Positions 4,977 to 9,357 of a DNA stretch of 9,357 bases are shown here, in pieces (the first letter of the stretch is position 1; each line of letters opens with the position of its first letter). Both the position numbers and the translations under genes were made by a program. Source of the DNA: Hyphomicrobiales bacterium (GTDB lineage: Bacteria > Pseudomonadota > Alphaproteobacteria > Rhizobiales > GCA-2746425); the NCBI GenBank assembly GCA_002746425.1, contig NVXB01000039.1, forward strand, positions 1 to 9,357, written 5' to 3'. The notes beneath the pieces are model-generated. The model saw nothing but the letters and a program-made list of their open reading frames with translations, ran no database searches and was not told the origin of the DNA.

Positions 4977-7715
4977 TTAGCGTTGGCTCGTGTCAGAATT
5001 ATCATCATCGGGGCCTAAATCTCCATTATTTGTTGGCGGTTGTGCTTGATCTTCATCTCTATCACTTTCATGGTCGTCGCCAGATTTACGTCCGGCAAGA
5101 TAACCAGTCATAGCTGCGGTTGCACCTAAGACTCCGCGACCAGCGCCACGACCCACGCCCATCAATCCACGCCCCGTTGCTTGGCCTGCAGCTGATCCCA
5201 ATCCACCAATACCGCCTGCGGCTTGCTGACCCAGAACAGCACCGCCCAAGAAGGCGGTCTGTGCGCCATGAATTGAATCTTCACGGTTATCGCCAAATGT
5301 TTGAGCCCCTGACCCAATCCAGCGCAGGATTGCGTTGGGAATGGTATCGACCATTTTAAAGCAACTCAAACCAAGCATATATGCAATGTACGCGAATATG
5401 ATTGTAAACAACACGATTTCCAAACCATACATGCCATCCTCTTGAGTGACTTCCAGCAAGGGCGTAAATAAAATCTGCAACAAAAATATAGAGGCAAAGA
5501 AGATCAATGAGCTTCCAATAAGGCCAAATATGATCAGCGCTGGTCTGAGTAAAATCGCCAACAACAAATAATATCCAGTCATTGCCGCCTCTCCGGGCAT
5601 GCCATCACCGTTTATTCTTAGGTGAGCCAGCGCCCATAATGGCATGGCGACAATGGCTTCAAAAATCTCCATGACCCAACCAACAACGGCAAAAAAGAAA
5701 TACATGAATGGAAAAATGGGCAGTAGAAAATAGAGGATAACACCCGCGCCAAAGCCAATAAAAGCAATGGTAATGAGCATTCCGCCAATTTCAGCGGCAA
5801 CCGCCCCAACGCCGCCCACAATTGGCAATCCCGAGAATATTCCTCCTGCAACCTTTGCCCCAAATCCCCAAACGGCAAGCTCATAAGCACGGGAGAGGAT
5901 ACTACCACCGGCAGATACCAATACTCCCATAGGATCAAGCGTGGGCTGTTTTGAAAGTGCGGTAAGTTCTTCCGGCACAAAAGTGGACGCTATAATACAT
6001 TGCAGCTTTTCCATTATAGGCAGCTCTACGCCACTTTCCCTTTTGGCGGCCATACAGGATTTATCATAACTGTCTTTCAAAGCATCTGCGGTACGCGAAG
6101 CCCACGAAGGCGTAAGACCATAGGTGTTCACTAAAGATTTGGCGGCGCTGACCCTTGCATCGGCGTTTGTGTATGAATCAGTTAAATATTCCCACCATGT
6201 TGAACTCTCTGGCGTTGAGTATTTTTGTGGAATGACAACACCAGGAACGACTTTGGATCGCTGCTGATAGGCGGCTTGCATGGTGCGGTTAAGTTGCATG
6301 TACCACACGCCACTATATAGCCAGCCCTTGTCATCCATACTCGACATCAGCTCTTTCAAATCTGCGCTAACCTGATTTGTATATATATCGCTAACTGCTT
6401 TGGTCAGATCACGTGTGGAATCCTCCGCAATTTTTCGGAGCTTCGTTATTGTTTCTTGGTCTTCCAATCCACCTGTATAGGTAGCAGCAACATCCTCAAC
6501 GTCATTCAGAGCTTTATCAATGATCGGCTTAATTGTTTGCAGCAGCAATCCTACTGGCATTGCACTTACCCGTGCCGCCAGCCCAAACACATTTTCTCCC
6601 ATATCAACGTGTTCTTGATTGTCTGGGAAGCTTACGCTGACTGTCCCACAGCTTCTGCGGTGATGGGGCGCACTATCTGGTCCTCTCCACATATACATGA
6701 ATGAATTGGATGTATCGCCGCTCATCAAAAGCTTATCCCAGCTGCCACCGCCACCAGTTAGCTCGTGATCGGTATGAGCTTTGGCGCAGACAGCAGCAAT
6801 GAATGCGTTTTCAACCATGTTGTGGAGAAACAACGTTTCATTGAGTTTGACGTTATATACCGTGGCTGGTGAGTTCTTGATGACATCTCCAACGATCAAC
6901 CAGACTTGTGTACCAAGCCCAGAACCCATTTTTGCCATCCAAAGGGTGATGTATTGCGCGCTATTAAGTCCGCTGCCCAAAGGCACCAACAGTCCTAAAG
7001 CAACAACCAAACGTATTGGTGCCCACAACGAATTGAACCGTGATCCAAACGGAGTGCCCGTTTTGGCAGCTTCGCCAATGACTGTAAGTATAAAATAGAG
7101 AACAATGATGACTGCGATAACCATTGTGGCCATGCTGTAAAGCTTCAACATTCCACGCATTGCGGTGTGTAATGGGTTTCCCGTTGTTCCGATAATGCCG
7201 TCACCAGAACCAAATAGACCAAGCTCAGTTCCAAAAACTTGAGATAAGAATATGTGCGCTAAATCTTGGTCTTGGTTAGGCGTTTCAAAGAAACCAGTTT
7301 GCGCCTGCGCTTCACCACCCAGCATCGCATAAAATGCGATTAGGCCTATTTGAATGACAATCATGATGATCCCAATCACGATTGCGCTAAAAATTGCAAT
7401 TTGATCAACATTTCTTCTCGACCACGTTAAATTATTCGCTGCGATGGCAATCACTTGCCGCACGCCAAATCTACCAATGTTGGCAGCATTTAAGGCGGGA
7501 TGCGCTTGGGGGATCAGGCGTGCAGAGCTGAAAACAAGAGCGATCAAATAAGCAAAATGGCCAAAGTGAATACCCAGCTTACGAATGCGGGGCATTATTT
7601 CGGGGGTCATTGTATAGCGAACGAATTTTCTGAGGTTTGTGGGCTGTGTAACCTCTTCACCAACTGGCTTTGGGTGTTGCTGAGTTGCGTTGTTTGGTGA
7701 AGTTTTGAAGAACAT
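4977..7715 (-). CDS. traY: DotA/TraY family type IV secretion / conjugal transfer membrane protein
   Basis: A 912-residue integral inner-membrane protein of the DotA/TraY family. DotA of the Legionella Dot/Icm system and TraY of IncI plasmids belong to it, and it is part of the transfer apparatus. There are hydrophobic segments at about 104-130, 193-215 and 230-247, then a large probably periplasmic region (about 250-640), then a cluster at about 645-690, 712-752 and 763-785. Family hallmarks seen include EAAKTGTPFG followed by WAPIRLVVALGLLVPLGSG (about 215-249) and MPLWALAHLRINGDGMPG (about 690-707). The last 90 residues are Gly/Ala/Arg-rich then acidic (DDDNSD), as in many family members. 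The length is close to DotA's. ATG at 7715 is preceded by AAAGGCG. No other transfer genes lie in the window, so the locus continues elsewhere or has been rearranged. The symbol is used by family analogy. Confidence 0.88.
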   Translation of the reverse strand: MFFKTSPNNATQQHPKPVGEEVTQPTNLRKFVRYTMTPEIMPRIRKLGIHFGHFAYLIALVFSSARLIPQAHPALNAANIGRFGVRQVIAIAANNLTWSRRNVDQIAIFSAIVIGIIMIVIQIGLIAFYAMLGGEAQAQTGFFETPNQDQDLAHIFLSQVFGTELGLFGSGDGIIGTTGNPLHTAMRGMLKLYSMATMVIAVIIVLYFILTVIGEAAKTGTPFGSRFNSLWAPIRLVVALGLLVPLGSGLNSAQYITLWMAKMGSGLGTQVWLIVGDVIKNSPATVYNVKLNETLFLHNMVENAFIAAVCAKAHTDHELTGGGGSWDKLLMSGDTSNSFMYMWRGPDSAPHHRRSCGTVSVSFPDNQEHVDMGENVFGLAARVSAMPVGLLLQTIKPIIDKALNDVEDVAATYTGGLEDQETITKLRKIAEDSTRDLTKAVSDIYTNQVSADLKELMSSMDDKGWLYSGVWYMQLNRTMQAAYQQRSKVVPGVVIPQKYSTPESSTWWEYLTDSYTNADARVSAAKSLVNTYGLTPSWASRTADALKDSYDKSCMAAKRESGVELPIMEKLQCIIASTFVPEELTALSKQPTLDPMGVLVSAGGSILSRAYELAVWGFGAKVAGGIFSGLPIVGGVGAVAAEIGGMLITIAFIGFGAGVILYFLLPIFPFMYFFFAVVGWVMEIFEAIVAMPLWALAHLRINGDGMPGEAAMTGYYLLLAILLRPALIIFGLIGSSLIFFASIFLLQILFTPLLEVTQEDGMYGLEIVLFTIIFAYIAYMLGLSCFKMVDTIPNAILRWIGSGAQTFGDNREDSIHGAQTAFLGGAVLGQQAAGGIGGLGSAAGQATGRGLMGVGRGAGRGVLGATAAMTGYLAGRKSGDDHESDRDEDQAQPPTNNGDLGPDDDNSDTSQR

Positions 7716-7823
7716 CCTTTTCGCCTTTGATAAAACAGTTTCGGCTGTGCCGATAAAATGACTAATACAATGTTAAAATATACTATAAAATGTATAAAAT
7801 TTAATTAACATTGTAATTGTACT
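7716..7823. promoter_or_regulatory. Divergent AT-rich control region with an 11-bp inverted repeat
   Basis: This stretch separates the minus-strand transfer gene from the plus-strand 169-codon gene and must hold both promoters. TACAATGTTAA (7766-7776) and TTAACATTGTA (7805-7815) are perfect 11-base inverted arms 28 bases apart, typical of a site bound by a dimeric regulator. Between them TATAAAAT occurs twice (7784-7791 and 7793-7800) and could serve as a -10 element. A small TCGGC-TGT-GCCGA stem (7741-7753) falls in the transfer gene's 5' leader. The assignment of promoter boxes is tentative. Confidence 0.5.
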
Positions 7824-8333
7824 ATGAAACCGCAAGAAATAAAAACAGTAATCGGTAATATCAAACAAGCAATACCAAGACAAGCTAATGGCGCAGACTT
7901 GGCACATATCTATGTATTGTTGGGAATAGAGCTTGGACTGGCGCATTTGCTGCAGTCAGAGGCTTTATCTGACTCTGAATCGCCATTGCCAGAAACCGCA
8001 CCGGAACGATATCAAAAACGAGCTGATAAGCGTGAAAGGCCATGGCCGTTCATCATGCGTGTTTATGCAGATTGGCTGGGCAAGGGTCTGGCACAACATC
8101 ATTTGCTGCACTTGGACAAACCGCTTTATGCAGCGCTGCATTGCTGGCTGTTAAAAAACGACAAGCCCGAAGGTTTTGATTTGCCCAGCAAGAAAGAGAT
8201 CAATGATCGTGAGTTGGAACAGCTTGGTATTAAGGACGGCGCATTGCTGCCATATCCATCATATTACAAAGGTCTCAAGGATAAGCTACGCTTGTATAAT
8301 GCCGCGCGTAATCGCGCGCCAAATAAAGACTAA
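7824..8333 (+). CDS. Unrecognised 169-residue plasmid-type protein
   Basis: I do not recognise this family. It is a soluble, mixed-charge, mainly helical-looking protein without signal peptide or membrane segments. The first 50 residues are weakly hydrophobic (LAHIYVLLGIELGLAHLL), residues about 56-75 are charged and basic (ERYQKRADKRERPWPF), and the C-terminal third contains PYPSYYKGLKDKLRLY. It starts at ATG 7824 with no visible ribosome binding site, so it may be leaderless or weakly translated. It is divergent from the transfer gene and 197 bases upstream of ardA. The placement suggests a small transfer-region accessory protein, possibly one responding to or controlling the palindromic region upstream, but no DNA-binding motif is evident. 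Confidence 0.65.
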   Translation: MKPQEIKTVIGNIKQAIPRQANGADLAHIYVLLGIELGLAHLLQSEALSDSESPLPETAPERYQKRADKRERPWPFIMRVYADWLGKGLAQHHLLHLDKPLYAALHCWLLKNDKPEGFDLPSKKEINDRELEQLGIKDGALLPYPSYYKGLKDKLRLYNAARNRAPNKD

Positions 8334-8355
8334 GTCACTTTTCAATTAAGCTGGG

Positions 8356-8515
8356 TAAGCCGAGAGGCTCTGCCTCTTCTCTCCCCATCAAGGACAATCA
8401 ACACCGACCGTGGCTCGCTTTGCTGCGCCCGCACCACTCGGTATGGATTCTCCTTGTCCCCTCCCATCTCCGCCCTCGACCGGAAGCAAGGTTGCAAATG
8501 CGCAACCCATATTCC
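8356..8515 (+). ncRNA. Structured 5' leader of ardA
   Basis: Three stems can be drawn by hand. The first is GAGAGGC (8362-8368) with GCCTCTT (8372-8378), loop TCT. The second is a long-range stem GGACAA (8392-8397) with TTGTCC (8454-8459), enclosing ACCGA (8403-8407) with TCGGT (8438-8442) and GTGG (8410-8413) with CCAC (8434-8437). The third is GGTTGC (8490-8495) with GCAACC (8502-8507), ending 8 bases before the ribosome binding site. No long open frame of its own is convincing here. Antirestriction genes are among those found behind the 'radC' conserved RNA motif; I recall that association but cannot confirm that this sequence matches it. Control of ardA translation or early transcription on entry into a new host would be a sensible role. 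Confidence 0.5.
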
Positions 8516-8522
8516 AAAGGAG
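8516..8522 (+). promoter_or_regulatory. Ribosome binding site of ardA
   Basis: AAAGGAG lies 8 bases before the ATG at 8531. It decides the start: the open frame extends upstream to 8420, but that part lies within the structured leader and does not match the family. Confidence 0.8.
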
Positions 8523-8530
8523 ATTTAAAC

Positions 8531-9037
8531 ATGACCACTTACTACGCACAGCCCTACGACATCAGCGCGACAGGGTTTTACTTCGAAGATGCAGGAAGCT
8601 ATCTGGCTAAGATTGACACCATCACCAATGACTATGGCCAGCCAGTCGAAGAATTTGAAATTCAGTTCATTGATGGCGAGAGCATTGATGAGAATTTATC
8701 CAATGCCATTGGCATGTATCAAAACACGATTTTGAATGCCATGGCGTGCATTGATGATTGGGATAGTGAGCAAAAACTCAAAGTCATTATTGCAGTGGGT
8801 GAATGCGGATATAGTTTCGATTTTAAAAGCAGTGTGCCCGAAGATTTCGAGATTGATCTCTATGCCGATATGACCCTGAACGATCTGGCTTATATCTTTG
8901 TCGATGAAGGCATGTTTGGCGATATTCCAGCCAACATTATCAACTATCTCGATTTTGATGCGATTGCCCGTGATCTTGGGTATGACTACACCGAAACAAC
9001 CATCGCAGGCGTGAACTACGTCTACAGATGCCTATAG
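8531..9037 (+). CDS. ardA: Antirestriction protein ArdA
   Basis: A 168-residue, strongly acidic protein of the ArdA family. These are elongated DNA mimics that bind the specificity/methyltransferase core of type I restriction enzymes and protect incoming plasmid or transposon DNA. The sequence opens TTYYAQPYDISATGFYF, has acidic stretches throughout the middle (for example EDFEIDLYADM), and ends with the family's FVDEGMFGDIP, NYLDFDAIARDLG and YTETTIAGVNYVYRC. Its length agrees with typical members and no domain is missing. It follows the structured leader and a strong ribosome binding site, and its stop is 11 bases before another start codon. On a conjugative element it would act early after transfer into a recipient. 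Confidence 0.93.
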   Translation: MTTYYAQPYDISATGFYFEDAGSYLAKIDTITNDYGQPVEEFEIQFIDGESIDENLSNAIGMYQNTILNAMACIDDWDSEQKLKVIIAVGECGYSFDFKSSVPEDFEIDLYADMTLNDLAYIFVDEGMFGDIPANIINYLDFDAIARDLGYDYTETTIAGVNYVYRCL

Positions 9038-9048
9038 GGAGGTGGAGT

Positions 9049-9096
9049 ATGAATAAGCGCAGCTTGCATCGACATAGGGCAAATGGAGTTGTTTGA
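9049..9096 (+). CDS. Tiny 15-codon ORF directly after ardA
   Basis: ATG at 9049 follows GGGAGGTGG (9037-9045), a near-ideal ribosome binding site that overlaps the ardA stop. The frame encodes only MNKRSLHRHRANGVV before a stop. It may be a genuine small basic peptide translated with ardA, or the surviving start of a gene whose body was lost and replaced by the convergent gene. Length alone prevents a confident call. Confidence 0.3.
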   Translation: MNKRSLHRHRANGVV

Positions 9097-9099
9097 TTT

Positions 9100-9357
9100 C
9101 TAGAGAATATCGCAACGAACGATGTTCTCATCCGCCCAGCCCTCATATCCCATGGGGGGATAAGGTTTGTATTTCTCAGTGCCAAAGCGAAAGCGCTCGC
9201 ACTCATCTTCCCAAAGCAAATACATCAGGACGTGCGAGAGAGTGTAGCCCTCGCATGGCATCTTATCATAGTGGATAACCCATTCTCCAAAGTCGAAACC
9301 ATCGGCGTTCTGAGTGAGCCAATCCACATAATCCCAATAGCCTTGATGGAGATAAAT
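9100..9357 (-). CDS. C-terminal part of an unrecognised gene running in from the right edge
   Basis: The frame is open from the right edge to a TAG at 9102-9100, giving at least 85 residues. The start is not in the window, although a GTG exists at 9327. The peptide is acidic and rich in aromatic residues (YWDYVDWL, FDFGEWVIHYD, YLLWEDECERF, YPPMGYEGWADEN), with no membrane segment and no motif I recognise. Such small acidic aromatic proteins are common near antirestriction genes on plasmids. It converges on ardA, with the 15-codon ORF between them. Confidence 0.6.
   Translation of the reverse strand: MYLHQGYWDYVDWLTQNADGFDFGEWVIHYDKMPCEGYTLSHVLMYLLWEDECERFRFGTEKYKPYPPMGYEGWADENIVRCDIL

Noticed and set aside
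5120..7098. Several short plus- and minus-strand frames inside the transfer gene
   Set aside because: They are shadows of the DotA/TraY coding sequence; none has start signals or family similarity.
8420..8530. Upstream extension of the ardA frame
   Set aside because: The extra residues are proline/arginine-rich, come from the structured leader, and precede a perfect ribosome binding site and the usual ArdA N-terminus.
8940..9206. Minus-strand 88-codon frame across the ardA end
   Set aside because: It overlaps ardA and the better-supported minus-strand frame at 9100-9357 and shows no family features.

Overview
The window looks like part of a proteobacterial (probably alphaproteobacterial) conjugative plasmid or integrative conjugative element. 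The evidence is an IncI/Dot-type transfer protein (DotA/TraY family), an ArdA antirestriction gene with a long structured leader, a small serine recombinase and a toxin-antitoxin module. Base composition is moderate, with AT-rich intergenic stretches. No rRNA, tRNA or CRISPR array is visible. The assignment to Alphaproteobacteria is inference.

Layout. Positions 1-367 hold no gene I can support, only an inverted repeat that could be the control region of the next genes. 368-1815 (+) is a two-gene module: a HigB/RelE-like toxin with a TTG start and, in a TGATG overlap, a HigA-type HTH protein fused to an ImmA/IrrE metallopeptidase domain. Converging on it and overlapping its last 22 bases is a two-gene minus-strand operon (3820-1794). 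The first gene is a thymidylate synthase-fold enzyme whose active site resembles T4 dCMP hydroxymethylase more than ThyA. The second is a 312-residue protein I recognise as an alpha-glutamyl/putrescinyl thymine pyrophosphorylase (clade 3)-type protein. 3906-4376 (-) is a serine recombinase that stops right after its catalytic domain. Upstream of it lie two copies of a palindromic sequence in opposite orientation. 4615-4962 (+) is a small membrane protein. 4977-7715 (-) is the DotA/TraY-like transfer protein. A divergent AT-rich control region with an 11-bp inverted repeat separates it from an unrecognised 169-residue protein (7824-8333, +). ardA (8531-9037, +) follows with a leader of nearly 200 bases containing at least three stem structures. 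The right edge carries a tiny ORF behind a strong ribosome binding site and the C-terminal part of an unrecognised minus-strand gene.

How it may fit together. Positions 368-3820 look like an accessory cargo block (toxin-antitoxin plus putative pyrimidine-modification enzymes) lying against a transfer backbone, with a recombinase lacking its DNA-binding domain at the seam. The most interesting part is the hydroxymethylase/pyrophosphorylase-like pair. In phages, relatives of these enzymes act in series to build hypermodified pyrimidines in DNA. Here they form a compact operon without the DNA kinase normally needed between them, on an element that also carries ArdA. Whether the pair modifies the element's own DNA, alters the nucleotide pool or acts in defence cannot be decided from sequence.
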